A stretch of 64,000 nt of DNA from Pseudomonadota bacterium (GTDB lineage: Bacteria > Pseudomonadota > Alphaproteobacteria > Rhodobacterales > Rhodobacteraceae), in NCBI GenBank assembly GCA_020161615.1, contig JAIUPD010000005.1, positions 186,001 through 250,000 on the forward strand, written 5' to 3'. Under the pieces are notes generated by a model. That model was not told the origin of the DNA and did no database searches. It worked only from the letters and a program-made list of their open reading frames with translations. This document shows positions 36,297 through 46,959 of this stretch, one piece after another. The stretch's first letter is position 1, and each line of letters opens with the position of its first letter. The position numbers and the translations under genes are program-made.

Positions 36297-37460
36297 TCAG
36301 AACGACCGCGGCAGGCCGAGGACATGCTCGGCAACATAGGACAGGATCAGGTTGGTCGAGATCGGCGCCACCTGATAGAGCCGCGTCTCACGGAACTTGC
36401 GCTCGATGTCGTATTCGCAGGCGAAGCCGAAGCCGCCGTGGAATTGCAGGCAGGCATTCGCCGCCTCCCAACTGGCCTTGGCGGCCAGGTATTTCGCCAT
36501 ATTGGCCTCGGTGCCGCAGGGCTGGCCCGCGTCATAGAGCGCGCAGGCCCGGTAGCGCATGAGGTTCGCCGCCTCGATCTCGATGAAGGCCTCGGCGATG
36601 GGGAATTGCACGCCCTGGTTCTGGCCGATGGGCCGGCCGAAAACTCTCCTCTCGGACACGTATGTCGTCACCCGGTCGGTGAACCAATAGCCGTCGCCGA
36701 TGCATTCCGCGGCGATCAGGGCGCGCTCGGCGTTGAGCCCGGTCAGGATGTAGCGGAACCCCTGCCCCTCGTCACCGATCAGGTTCTCGGCCGGAATTTC
36801 CAGATTGTCGAAGAACAGCTCGTTGGTTTCGTGGTTGACCATGTTGGGGATCGGCCGGACCTCCATCCCCGCGCCCATCGCCGCCTTGATGTCCACGAGG
36901 AAGATGGACAGCCCCTCGGATTTCTTCGCCACCTCGGCCAGGGGCGTGGTGCGGGCCAGCAAGATCATCAGGTCGGAATGCTGCACCCGGCTGATCCAGA
37001 CCTTCTGCCCGTTGATCACATAGCGGTCGCCCTTGCGCACCGCCGTGGTTTTCAACTGCGTCGTGTCGGTGCCGGTCGTGGGTTCGGTCACGCCCATGCT
37101 CTGCAGCCGCAGCTCACCTGAAGCGATCCTCGGCAGATAGCGGCGGCGCTGGTCCTCGGACCCGTGGCGGATCAGCGTGTTCATGTTGTACATCTGCCCG
37201 TGGCAGGCGCCGGAATTGCCGCCCGAGCGGTTGATTTCCTCCATGATGACCGAGGCTTCGGTCAGCCCCAGCCCCGAGCCGCCGTATTCCTCGGGGATCA
37301 GCGCCGCCATCCAGCCCGCCCGGGTCAGGGCCTCGACAAAATCCTCGGGATAGGCCCGTTCGGCGTCGATCCGGCGGTGGTATTCATCGGGGAATTGTGA
37401 ACAAAGCGCCCGAACGGCGTCGCGGATCTCGGGATAATCGGCGGCTGAGGCGAGGGTCAT
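36297..37460 (-). CDS. acyl-CoA dehydrogenase
   Basis: A 387-residue FAD-dependent acyl-CoA dehydrogenase. Visible are the N-terminal helical domain with IPEEYGGSGLGLTEASVIMEEI, the FAD/substrate motif MGVTEPTTGTDTTQLKTTA, NGQKVWISRVQHSD and the C-terminal QFHGGFGFACEYDIERKFRETRLYQVAPIST. The start at 37460 has a GGAG site; an ATG at 37493 is the alternative. An unusual run of codons (ACG ACA TAC ... AGG AGA GTT) at 36642-36668 stands out against the GC-rich codon use. It is 79 bases downstream of a CaiB-type CoA-transferase gene, so the pair may activate and oxidise one carboxylic acid. Confidence 0.94.
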   Translation of the reverse strand: MTLASAADYPEIRDAVRALCSQFPDEYHRRIDAERAYPEDFVEALTRAGWMAALIPEEYGGSGLGLTEASVIMEEINRSGGNSGACHGQMYNMNTLIRHGSEDQRRRYLPRIASGELRLQSMGVTEPTTGTDTTQLKTTAVRKGDRYVINGQKVWISRVQHSDLMILLARTTPLAEVAKKSEGLSIFLVDIKAAMGAGMEVRPIPNMVNHETNELFFDNLEIPAENLIGDEGQGFRYILTGLNAERALIAAECIGDGYWFTDRVTTYVSERRVFGRPIGQNQGVQFPIAEAFIEIEAANLMRYRACALYDAGQPCGTEANMAKYLAAKASWEAANACLQFHGGFGFACEYDIERKFRETRLYQVAPISTNLILSYVAEHVLGLPRSF

Positions 37461-37539
37461 CGGCGGCTCCGGGCTGTGACGGATCGGGGTCATCCCGATG
37501 TGCCAGACCGGGGCCTCCGGGACAATCGCAGATGGCGCC

Positions 37540-38664
37540 TCAGCCCCGGCCGAATTCCCGGCGCAGGGCCTCGGTCGCCGTGCCCAGCCCCGGCACCGGA
37601 CCCGGCGCGAATTCCGCGCCCCGCCCCGCCGGTCGCGGCATGGAAACGACGTGCCCGTCGGCCAGCGGCACCGCCATCTGCCGCAGGGCCGGATGCGCCG
37701 CCAGATCGGCGAGCGTGCTGTAGCGGCTCCAGGCGATGCCCGCGGCCTCCAGACGCCCGATTGCCTCGGCCGTGGTCAGCGCGGCGAAGCAGGGCTCGAC
37801 CTCGGCATCGAGGGCGGCGCGATTCTCCACCCGCAGCGCGTTCGTGGCATAGGCCGGGGCTTCGGCCAGATCGGGCCGCCGCAGCACGCCCCGGCAAAGC
37901 CGTGCCCATTCGGCATTGGTCTGCGTCGCCACGATCAGGCTGCCATCGGCACAGGCAAAGGGCCGGTAGGGATAGATCGAGGCATGCGAGAGGCCGTGCC
38001 GCCCGGTCTCGCGCCCGCCATGGGTCAGATGGAGCAGCGGCACGCTCATCCACTCGGCCATGCCGTCGAACATGGCAATCTCGATGTGGGCGCCCCGCCC
38101 GGTCTGCCCGCGGGCGATCAGCGCCTCCAGAATCGCGGCATGGGCATTCATGCCGGTGGCGATATCCGCCGCCGAGACCCCTATCTTCGAGGGTGTCTCG
38201 GGCGTGCCCGTCACGGCGCAGATCCCGCTTTCGGCCTGCACCAGCATGTCATAGGCGCGCATCGCGGCATAAGGCGTGTCCTGCCCATAACCGTTGATCG
38301 AAACGGCGACCAGGCGCGGATAGTCTCGGGCGATGACCTCGGGCGACAGGCCCATCCGCGCCAGCGCCCCGGGGACGAGGTTCTGCACCAGCACATCGGC
38401 CCGCGCCAGAAGCGCGCGGAGGAGGGCCAGATCGCCCTCGGCCTTCAGATCCAGCACCGCGCTTTCCTTGCCCCGGTTCAGCCAGGCGAAATAGGCCGAG
38501 GTTCCCTGCACGGCGGCATCGTAATGACGCGCCGTCTCGCCGCCCGCGCGTTCGATCTTGATGACCCGGGCGCCGGCATCCGCCAGCCGGACGGTACACA
38601 GCGGCGCGGCCACCGCCTGCTCAAGGGCGATGACCAAGAGGCCCGACAACGGCTTACCGGACAT
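37540..38664 (-). CDS. CaiB/BaiF-family (class III) CoA-transferase
   Basis: A 374-residue CoA-transferase that moves CoA between carboxylic acids. Motifs include PLSGLLVIALEQAVAAPLCTVRLADAGARVIKIERAGGETARHYD (about 5-49), SAYFAWLNRGKESAVLDLK, and MRAYDMLVQAESG with the conserved catalytic-region Asp. The ATG at 38664 was chosen because the family start MSGKPLSG begins there. It leads into the acyl-CoA dehydrogenase gene. The acid substrate is unknown. Confidence 0.92.
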   Translation of the reverse strand: MSGKPLSGLLVIALEQAVAAPLCTVRLADAGARVIKIERAGGETARHYDAAVQGTSAYFAWLNRGKESAVLDLKAEGDLALLRALLARADVLVQNLVPGALARMGLSPEVIARDYPRLVAVSINGYGQDTPYAAMRAYDMLVQAESGICAVTGTPETPSKIGVSAADIATGMNAHAAILEALIARGQTGRGAHIEIAMFDGMAEWMSVPLLHLTHGGRETGRHGLSHASIYPYRPFACADGSLIVATQTNAEWARLCRGVLRRPDLAEAPAYATNALRVENRAALDAEVEPCFAALTTAEAIGRLEAAGIAWSRYSTLADLAAHPALRQMAVPLADGHVVSMPRPAGRGAEFAPGPVPGLGTATEALRREFGRG

Positions 38665-38866
38665 TGCGCAATCCTGCGCGGGCGATCTGGTCAGGCATGG
38701 AAACGCTCCTCCATTCGGCGGGCCCGACGGTCGCGACCGCCCGCCGGGTGCTTTGCCTGCCCGGTTGTGCGGCAGGGGCGCGCTGGCGGCAAGGAAAAGG
38801 CGGCGGCCCCGCCAACGCATCGCTGTTTTCAGGCAGGCACAGAGCATTGCGCTGCTGCCTGAGCCA

Positions 38867-40390
38867 TCAATGAGGCGACCCCGCCGCCGGCGACCGGTGC
38901 CCCGCCAGCGCCAGGAACACCACCGCCGCAAGCGCCAGGACGATCCCGGCTGAGGTGCTCAGCAGCACCGCATGGGTCTGGGTGAAAGCGGCCTTCCCCG
39001 CCTCGATCAGCGCCGCGCCCTCGGCGCCGCCCAGCCGACCCGCCACGATATAGGCGTCGCCGATGGTGCGGCTGGCTTCGAGCGCCAGATCCTCGGGGAG
39101 GTTCGCGGGCAGCTCCATCGCGCGGCCGAAGACGGCCGACATGAAGACGCCGAAAAAGGTGATGCCCAGCCCGGTGCCCAGTTCATAGCCTGTCGCCTCG
39201 AGCGAGCCCGCGGCACCGCCCTTGCTGGCCTCGACCGCGCCCATGATGGCAATGGACGAGGCGGTCAGGCCGATGCTGAGCGTCAGGCCCAGCACGGCCA
39301 GCGCCACCGGCACCGCGACGCCCGGCGCGTGGAAATCGCTCCGCGCCAGCATCAGCAGCGAGGCCGCGGCGATCAGCAGCGACAGGCTCGCCACCCGGCG
39401 CAGCCCGAAGCGGTTGGACAGGAAACCCGCGACCGGGCCGCCGATGGCCGCCGCCGCCATGATCGGCACCATGAAGAGCCCCGCCTGCAATGGTGTCTTG
39501 CCCAGCACATATTGCAGCTCCTGCGCCAGTGTCAGTTCCACCCCCGCCAGGGCGCCCGCCGCGACCACCGCCATCAGCAAACCCGCGACGATGGCCGGAT
39601 GCGACAGCAGCGACAGGTCCAGCATCGGCTCGGCCGCGCGCAATTGCTGGCGCACGAAGACGGTCAGCGCGGCAATCCCGAAGACCAGCACCGGCCCGGC
39701 GACGGACCAGGGCTGCTTGCCGCCGAATCCGGCCTTGACGGCATAGACCAGTGTGATCATGCCAAGGATGAGCAGCAGCGCCTGCCCGATGCGCCAGGTG
39801 CCCGGCGTCACGGCCTCGACGCGCGGCAACAGCACCCAGCAGGCCGGCGCCACCACCAGCATGACCGGCACGTTGATCAGAAAGACCGAGCCCCACCAGA
39901 AATGTTCGAGCAGTGCGCCGCCGACCAGCGGCCCGACCGCCGCCCCCGCCGCCCCGACCGTGCCCCAAAGGCCCAGGGCGATGGCGCGCTCGCCGTCGTG
40001 CTCAAAGGTCTTGCGGATCAGGCCCAGGACGCAGGGCATGATCATGGAGCCCCCCAGCGCCAGGAAGACCCGCGCCGCGATCAGCGCGCCCGCACTCTGC
40101 GCGAAAGCGGCCCAGACCGAGGCGGCGGCGAAAATCGCCAGACCCGTCAACAGGATCCGCCGGTTGCCCACCCGGTCGGACAAGGTGCCCATCGGCACCA
40201 GCAGCCCCGCCATCAGCAAGGGATAGATGTCGATGATCCAGAGGACCTCGGAGCCCGAGGCATTCAGCGCCTGCGTCAGCCGCGGGACCGCGACATGCAG
40301 GATGGTCATGTCCAGCACCACCGGCAGGAAGGCCAGCATCACCGCGACCAGCACGAGCCAGCGTTTCGGATCGAGGGTTCGGGCAGACAT
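38867..40390 (-). CDS. MFS drug-efflux transporter, DHA2 (EmrB/QacA) type
   Basis: A 507-residue inner-membrane antiporter with 14 predicted segments. The first segment, WLVLVAVMLAFLPVVLDMTILHVAVPRL, carries the DHA2 motif with an acidic residue (LDMTILHVAVP), and GTLSDRVGNRRILLTG is motif A. It is divergent from a TetR gene 75 bases away, with a palindrome between them, which points to drug- or metabolite-inducible expression. The 202 bases after its start-proximal neighbour (38665-38866) hold only weak hairpins, such as CAGGCAG...CTGCCTG at 38830-38861. Confidence 0.94.
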   Translation of the reverse strand: MSARTLDPKRWLVLVAVMLAFLPVVLDMTILHVAVPRLTQALNASGSEVLWIIDIYPLLMAGLLVPMGTLSDRVGNRRILLTGLAIFAAASVWAAFAQSAGALIAARVFLALGGSMIMPCVLGLIRKTFEHDGERAIALGLWGTVGAAGAAVGPLVGGALLEHFWWGSVFLINVPVMLVVAPACWVLLPRVEAVTPGTWRIGQALLLILGMITLVYAVKAGFGGKQPWSVAGPVLVFGIAALTVFVRQQLRAAEPMLDLSLLSHPAIVAGLLMAVVAAGALAGVELTLAQELQYVLGKTPLQAGLFMVPIMAAAAIGGPVAGFLSNRFGLRRVASLSLLIAAASLLMLARSDFHAPGVAVPVALAVLGLTLSIGLTASSIAIMGAVEASKGGAAGSLEATGYELGTGLGITFFGVFMSAVFGRAMELPANLPEDLALEASRTIGDAYIVAGRLGGAEGAALIEAGKAAFTQTHAVLLSTSAGIVLALAAVVFLALAGHRSPAAGSPH

Positions 40391-40425
40391 GGGACACCTG
40401 ACGATGCGATTGCAGGCGCTCCTAT

Positions 40426-40445
40426 AAATACATACGTATGGATTT
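40426..40445. promoter_or_regulatory. candidate TetR operator
   Basis: A perfect CATACGTATG palindrome (40431-40440) extends to a 20-bp dyad with one mismatched pair, AAAT-N-CATACGTATG-N-ATTT. A second perfect palindrome, GATTTAAATC, follows at 40441-40450. Both lie between the divergent MFS and tetR starts, the usual place for a TetR operator controlling both genes. Confidence 0.6.
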
Positions 40446-40465
40446 AAATCGGAATGTGAGGGACC

Positions 40466-41014
40466 ATGGGACGGACACCGACAATCAGCCGTGAGACCTT
40501 GCTGGATCTGGCCGAAACGATCGTGCGCCAGGGGGGCGGCGCCGCGCTGACCATCGGGGCGCTGGCCCAGGCGGCCGGTATCTCGAAGGGCGGCGTGCAA
40601 TATTCCTTCGCCAGCAAGGATGCGCTGGTGCGGGCGCTGATCGACCGCTGGACGGATCGGTTCGACGCCCTGCTCGGCGACCCCGCGCCAGAGGACCCGG
40701 TCGATTTCGCCTTGCGCTACATCGAGGCCACCCGGATCTCGCAACAGGCGATGAACGCCAAGATGGCGGCGCTGCTGGTCAGCTATCTGGAGGATCCGGC
40801 CAATCTGCAGGCCACCCGCGACTGGTATCGCGCGCTCGTCGCCCGCCTCGGCGGGGCCACGCCCGAGGCGCAAGCCGCGCGCGTGGCCTTCCTGGCTGTC
40901 GAGGGGCTGTTCCTGATGCGGATCAACGGCATCGACGCAGACGGCGGCTGGACCGGCCTTCTGGACGATGTGGAAGCGATCCTGCGGCGGCTGGGGCGTC
41001 CCGCAGCGGCCTGA
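40466..41014 (+). CDS. TetR-family transcriptional repressor
   Basis: A 182-residue repressor with an N-terminal helix-turn-helix at about 8-55 (ETIVRQGGGAALTIGALAQAAGISKGGVQYSFASKDALVRALIDRW) and an all-helical ligand-binding C-terminal domain. It is divergent from the DHA2-type pump and probably represses it and itself through the palindromes at 40426-40450. The inducer is probably a pump substrate. Confidence 0.93.
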   Translation: MGRTPTISRETLLDLAETIVRQGGGAALTIGALAQAAGISKGGVQYSFASKDALVRALIDRWTDRFDALLGDPAPEDPVDFALRYIEATRISQQAMNAKMAALLVSYLEDPANLQATRDWYRALVARLGGATPEAQAARVAFLAVEGLFLMRINGIDADGGWTGLLDDVEAILRRLGRPAAA

Positions 41015-41034
41015 CGCGGCCGCGCAAGACGGGC

Positions 41035-41355
41035 TCAGCCCACGCCCAGTTCGGTGATCCGCCCGTCCCTGAGCCCGAAGGTGAAGGTCAGCACCGCCGG
41101 GCTCCCGGGAAAATCGCCGGTGACCCGGGCGCGGACCACGGTCTTGCCGCCAACCTCGCGCGCCTCCAGCGGCTCGGCCCTGTGCCGATACCGGGCCTTG
41201 GCGGCCAGCCACCAGTCGCGGATCGCCGGACCACCCTGGTGGGTCTGCCCCTCGTCATGGACGACGGCATCGGGCGCGAAAGCGGCGGCAAAGGCCTCGC
41301 CGTCCTGCGGCTCGCGGGCGGTGAAATAGGTGCTGACAGCGGCGGGAAGGTGCAT
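41035..41355 (-). CDS. NTF2-like / SnoaL-type small protein
   Basis: A 106-residue cystatin-like-fold protein (MHLPAAVSTYFTAREPQDGEAFAAAFAPDAVVHDEGQTHQGGPAIRDWW). Members are cyclases, isomerases or binding proteins; the catalytic Asp/His are not certain here. The ATG at 41355 has a GAAAGGA ribosome site. It is divergent from a LysR gene that probably controls it. Confidence 0.82.
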   Translation of the reverse strand: MHLPAAVSTYFTAREPQDGEAFAAAFAPDAVVHDEGQTHQGGPAIRDWWLAAKARYRHRAEPLEAREVGGKTVVRARVTGDFPGSPAVLTFTFGLRDGRITELGVG

Positions 41356-41456
41356 GAGATATCCTTTCGAATCTGGCATTGCGCAAGATAGGGCTGGATC
41401 AGCGCCGCAATAATCGGGATAAATCGGCATGAATTGATGTCAGAAACAGGATGATC

Positions 41457-42365
41457 ATGGAGACCGGGCTGAAAGGGCTTGAGGCGGTGCTGGCCATCGC
41501 CCGGCGGGGGTCCTTCCGCGCGGCGGCGCTGGACCTCGGGATGTCGACCACCGCGCTGTCGCATGCCATCGGGCGGCTGGAGGCCAGTCTGGGCGTGCGG
41601 CTCTTCAACCGGACGACGCGCAGCGTCTCGCTGAGCGACGCGGGACAGGCCTTTGTCGCGCGGATCGGCCCCGCCTTGGCCGAGATCCGCTGCGCGATGG
41701 AGAGCGCACAATCCCTGCGCCATACCCCCTCGGGCCTGTTGCGGATCAATGCCTCGGTCCAGGCCGGGCGCGCGATCGCCCCGCTGGTGGTGGATTTCCT
41801 GCGCCGCTATCCCGAGATGCAGGTCGATCTGGTGACCGAGGGACGGCTGGTCGATATCGTGGCCGAAGGCTTCGACCTGGGCATCCGCCCCGCCGATCTG
41901 GTGCCGCGCGACATGATCGCCCTGCCGCTGGGCACGCCGCAGCGCTATGCCGTCGTGGCCTCCCCCGGCTGGATCGCCGATCACCCCCTGCCCCGGACGC
42001 CCGCCGATCTGCGCCCCGACGACTGCCTGCGCGTGCGCCTGCCGAACGGCGCCCTTTTCCCCTGGCAGTTCCAGCACCGCGGCGAGGCCGTGCAGGTCGA
42101 GGCCAGGGGACGCCTGACCCTCGACGAACCCGCCATCGCCCGGACGGCGGTTCTGCAGGGCGCCGGGATCGGCTTTTTCATCGAGCAGGACGTGGCCGAG
42201 GAGATTGCCGCGGGCCGCCTGATCCGCCTGCTGGAAGACTGGACGCCGCCCCGTCCCGGTTTCAGCCTCTACTACCCCGGCAGACGGCACCCCACGGCCG
42301 GTTTCACCGCCTTCCTGACGCTGGTGCGCGAGGCTGCGGCGCGTCCCGCGGCCGCGCCCGCCTGA
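41457..42365 (+). CDS. LysR-family regulator
   Basis: A 302-residue LysR regulator. The helix-turn-helix is at residues 1-60 ([53 protein letters not shown]), followed by the two-lobed effector domain. The ATG at 41457 has an AACAGG ribosome site at suitable spacing; the ATG at 41451 is too close to it. Divergent from the NTF2-like gene, which it probably controls. Confidence 0.92.
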   Translation: METGLKGLEAVLAIARRGSFRAAALDLGMSTTALSHAIGRLEASLGVRLFNRTTRSVSLSDAGQAFVARIGPALAEIRCAMESAQSLRHTPSGLLRINASVQAGRAIAPLVVDFLRRYPEMQVDLVTEGRLVDIVAEGFDLGIRPADLVPRDMIALPLGTPQRYAVVASPGWIADHPLPRTPADLRPDDCLRVRLPNGALFPWQFQHRGEAVQVEARGRLTLDEPAIARTAVLQGAGIGFFIEQDVAEEIAAGRLIRLLEDWTPPRPGFSLYYPGRRHPTAGFTAFLTLVREAAARPAAAPA

Positions 42366-42375
42366 CCGGCGGCCG

Positions 42376-42927
42376 TCAGCGCGGGTAATGCATGGTGTTG
42401 TGAAACCGCGACGGCGTGGCCAGCGGGTTGCGATAGCCATGCGGCTGGTCGGCGTTGAATCGCAAGGCCTGACCACAGGCGACGCGCATCCATGCCCCCT
42501 CCAGCAGAATCTCCACCGCGCCCTCGACCACAAAGACATCCTCGATCACCCCGGCACCATGCGCGGCCGAGAGATGCTGCCAATGCGGGGCAAGGTCGTG
42601 CAGGAAGACCTCGCATCCGGTCTTCGGATCGAAGGGAAAGAGCGTGCGGAAGACCGGGCCGTCCTTGACCGGCGCCTGCCCCTCGGACGGGCCGAGCGCC
42701 GAAGGCGTCGCCACAGGGCCGATCAGCGCCGTCAGCGGCAGTTGCAGCCCCTTGCAGAGCTTCCACAGAACCGCGAGTGTCGGGCTGCTTTCGCCGCGCT
42801 CGATCTGGCCCAGCATCGCCTTGCTGACCCCGGTCAGCTCGGCCGTCTGAGACAGGCTTAGCCCTGCCTGCCCGCGCGCCTTCCGCAGATTGGCGCCAAC
42901 CAGATCGCAGCCGCGGGTTTCTGTCAT
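42376..42927 (-). CDS. XRE-family regulator with C-terminal cupin domain
   Basis: A 183-residue protein with an XRE helix-turn-helix at about 10-65 (LRKARGQAGLSLSQTAELTGVSKAMLGQIERGESSPTLAVLWKLCKGL) and a cupin sensor barrel at about 105-180 (GVIEDVFVVEGAVEILLEGAWMRVACGQALRFNADQPHGYRN). It is divergent from the BenE transporter gene, with two GTGCGTTAT repeats in between. It probably represses or activates transport of the sensed compound. Confidence 0.92.
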   Translation of the reverse strand: MTETRGCDLVGANLRKARGQAGLSLSQTAELTGVSKAMLGQIERGESSPTLAVLWKLCKGLQLPLTALIGPVATPSALGPSEGQAPVKDGPVFRTLFPFDPKTGCEVFLHDLAPHWQHLSAAHGAGVIEDVFVVEGAVEILLEGAWMRVACGQALRFNADQPHGYRNPLATPSRFHNTMHYPR

Positions 42928-42958
42928 CTCTCTGCGGCCTCCGCTGATGTGACCCCTT

Positions 42959-43006
42959 GTGCGTTATAGCGCACGCAGCTACACGAGAGCGACCGCAATA
43001 ACGCAC
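42959..43006. promoter_or_regulatory. two inverted GTGCGTTATWGC sites between xre-cupin and benE
   Basis: GTGCGTTATAGC at 42959-42970 and its inverted relative GCAATAACGCAC at 42995-43006 face each other 24 bases apart. The first extends into the 16-bp near-palindrome GTGCGTTATAGCGCAC (42959-42974). Position between divergent genes suggests operators for the XRE-cupin protein. Confidence 0.6.
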
Positions 43007-43027
43007 GCTCCCCGCTTAGAGGCTGCC

Positions 43028-44179
43028 TTGCTCCCGTTCAAGCTTTCGCATGTCGCGGCCGGCTTCATCGCCGTCCTGGTGGGTTACACCAGCTCGGTCG
43101 CCATCATCTTCCAGGCCATCGACCGGCTAGGCGCGACCGATGCGCAGGCCAACAGCTGGATGCTGGTGCTGGGGCTGGGCATGGGGCTGTCGACCCTGGT
43201 CCTGTCGCTGGGAAACCGGATGCCGGTGCTGACCGCCTGGTCGACCCCGGGCGCGGCGCTGATCGCACTCAGCAGCGGCCTCACCCTGCCCCAGGCCACC
43301 GGTGCCTTCATCCTCTGCGCGCTGCTCCTGATCGCCACCGGCCTCAGCGGCTGGTTCGACAAGCTCACGCGGCTCATTCCCGACAGCCTGGCCAATGCGA
43401 TGCTGGCGGGGATCCTGTTTTCCTTCGGCATGAAGATCTTCGACGCGCTCGACACCGACCGAACGCTGGTGCTGCTGATGGGCGCGGCCTATCTCGCGCT
43501 CAGGCGCCTTGCGCCGCGCTATGCGATTGCCGGGGTCTTCTTCGCGGGCCTGGCCTATGTCGGCGCCACGGGCGGCTTCGACGGGGCCAGCCTGCCGCTG
43601 GCCCTGGCCCGGCCGGAATTCGTCATGCCCGAAATCTCGCTGCCCGCCCTGATCGGCCTGGGCCTGCCGATGTTCCTGGTGACGATGAGTTCGCAAAACA
43701 TGCCGGGCGTGGTGACGCTGCGGGCCGATGGCTATGCGCCCGACATCGGCCGGGCCATCACCGTGACCGGCCTCTTCAGCCTGGTGCTGGCCCCCTTTGG
43801 CGGCTACGCCTTCAACCTTGCCGCCATCACCGCGGCGATCTGCACCGGGCCGGACGCTGACGACAATCCCCGCACCCGCTACAAGGCCGCGCTGTTCGCC
43901 GGCAGCTTCTACGTCGTCATCGGCTTGATGGGCGCCACGGTGATCGGCCTTTTCCTCATCCTCCCCGGCGCGCTGGTCCTGACCATCGCTGCGCTGGCCC
44001 TCTTGGGATCCATCGGCAACAGCCTGTCGGCCGCCATGGGACCGAAGGACGAGCGTGAGGCCGCCCTCCTCACCTTCATGGCCACGGCGAGCGGATTCAG
44101 CCTGTTCGGGATCGGCGCGCCGTTTTGGGCGCTGCTTCTGGGGCTGGTGGTGCGGTTCAGCCTGCGCCGGACGCGCTGA
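43028..44179 (+). CDS. benE: BenE-family benzoate/proton symporter-like transporter
   Basis: A 383-residue inner-membrane protein with about 12 hydrophobic segments. FKLSHVAAGFIAVLVGYTSSVAIIFQAI and VLTAWSTPGAALIALSSGLTL are BenE motifs. A TTG start at 43028 is favoured: AGAGG lies six bases upstream and the hydrophobic family start LLPFKLSH begins here. An upstream GTG at 42959 would put the operator inside the gene. Family members import benzoate, but no benzoate catabolism genes are adjacent, so another aromatic or acidic substrate is possible. Confidence 0.88.
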   Translation: MLPFKLSHVAAGFIAVLVGYTSSVAIIFQAIDRLGATDAQANSWMLVLGLGMGLSTLVLSLGNRMPVLTAWSTPGAALIALSSGLTLPQATGAFILCALLLIATGLSGWFDKLTRLIPDSLANAMLAGILFSFGMKIFDALDTDRTLVLLMGAAYLALRRLAPRYAIAGVFFAGLAYVGATGGFDGASLPLALARPEFVMPEISLPALIGLGLPMFLVTMSSQNMPGVVTLRADGYAPDIGRAITVTGLFSLVLAPFGGYAFNLAAITAAICTGPDADDNPRTRYKAALFAGSFYVVIGLMGATVIGLFLILPGALVLTIAALALLGSIGNSLSAAMGPKDEREAALLTFMATASGFSLFGIGAPFWALLLGLVVRFSLRRTR

Positions 44180-44200
44180 ACGCCGGTCAGTTGCACGCAA

Positions 44201-44221
44201 AAGGCGCCCGAAGGGCGCCTT
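44201..44221 (-). terminator. bidirectional intrinsic terminator, NDUFS4-like / benE
   Basis: A perfect nine-base stem AAGGCGCCC-GAA-GGGCGCCTT. On the minus strand a T4 run follows, giving an intrinsic terminator for the NDUFS4-like gene; it could also end benE. The gap between the two convergent genes otherwise shows nothing. Confidence 0.75.
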
Positions 44222-44272
44222 GCCACAGGGATTTCAGGACCGCCGACCCAACCGGGCCGCCCCAGGTTTCCG

Positions 44273-44584
44273 TCAATGCGTCCAGACCTGCTTGCGGTTG
44301 GTCGCGAAATTCTCGCCATAGCCCTGCGGCCGGATGTTGGCCGCGCGTTCCTTCGGCTGCTGCACCACATAATCGATGCCGTTCGCCTTGGCATAGGCCT
44401 CGGCCTCGGCCTGGGTCGCGAACCGCAGCCGAACCTGCGACTGGGTATCGCCCGAGCCCGTCCAGCCCATCAGCGGATCCTGTTCGCGCGCCTGGCTCGG
44501 CGCGAAGTCGAGGATCCAGTTCTTCGTACGGGCCATACCCGATTGCATGGCGTTGCGGGCGGGGCGATAGATACGGGCGCGCAT
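44273..44584 (-). CDS. complex I accessory subunit, NDUFS4-like (ETC complex I)
   Basis: A 103-residue protein matching the NDUFS4 (18-kDa) accessory subunit of NADH:quinone oxidoreductase, found in alphaproteobacteria and mitochondria. Motifs: [56 protein letters not shown] and [12 protein letters not shown]. It sits on the peripheral arm near the FMN module. It is not next to nuo genes here. The ATG at 44584 gives the family start. Confidence 0.92.
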   Translation of the reverse strand: MRARIYRPARNAMQSGMARTKNWILDFAPSQAREQDPLMGWTGSGDTQSQVRLRFATQAEAEAYAKANGIDYVVQQPKERAANIRPQGYGENFATNRKQVWTH

Positions 44585-44701
44585 GGAAGTCTCCGTCTGA
44601 CTTGCCGCCTTATCCGAAATTCGGCCCCCCCTGACAAGCCTTTCCGACACGGCTTTTGCGCGGCTTTCCACAGGCAGCCCCGCGCTTTGCCGCGCCTCCC
44701 C

Positions 44702-44730
44702 TTGCACCGGAACAAAATAGGCACAATTCT
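44702..44730 (+). promoter_or_regulatory. uvrB promoter with LexA-like box
   Basis: TTGCAC (44702-44707) and AATTCT (44725-44730) are 17 bases apart. Inside the spacer, GAAC-AAAATAG-GCAC (44710-44724) matches seven of eight fixed bases of the alphaproteobacterial LexA box GAAC-N7-GAAC. SOS control of uvrB would be natural. Inferred by eye. Confidence 0.45.
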
Positions 44731-44755
44731 AGGCACGAAGCCAAAGGTCCGCCCG

Positions 44756-46954
<2,199 letters not shown>

Positions 46955-46959
46955 CCCGC

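Noticed and set aside
38665-38866. Small gene between the CoA-transferase and MFS genes
   Set aside because: No frame with a plausible ribosome site and coding bias was seen. The region holds weak GC-rich dyads only.
43028-44179. benE start at the upstream GTG 42959
   Set aside because: It would place the operator-like repeats inside the coding region and add an N-terminal tail not expected for BenE. The TTG at 43028 has a better-spaced ribosome site.
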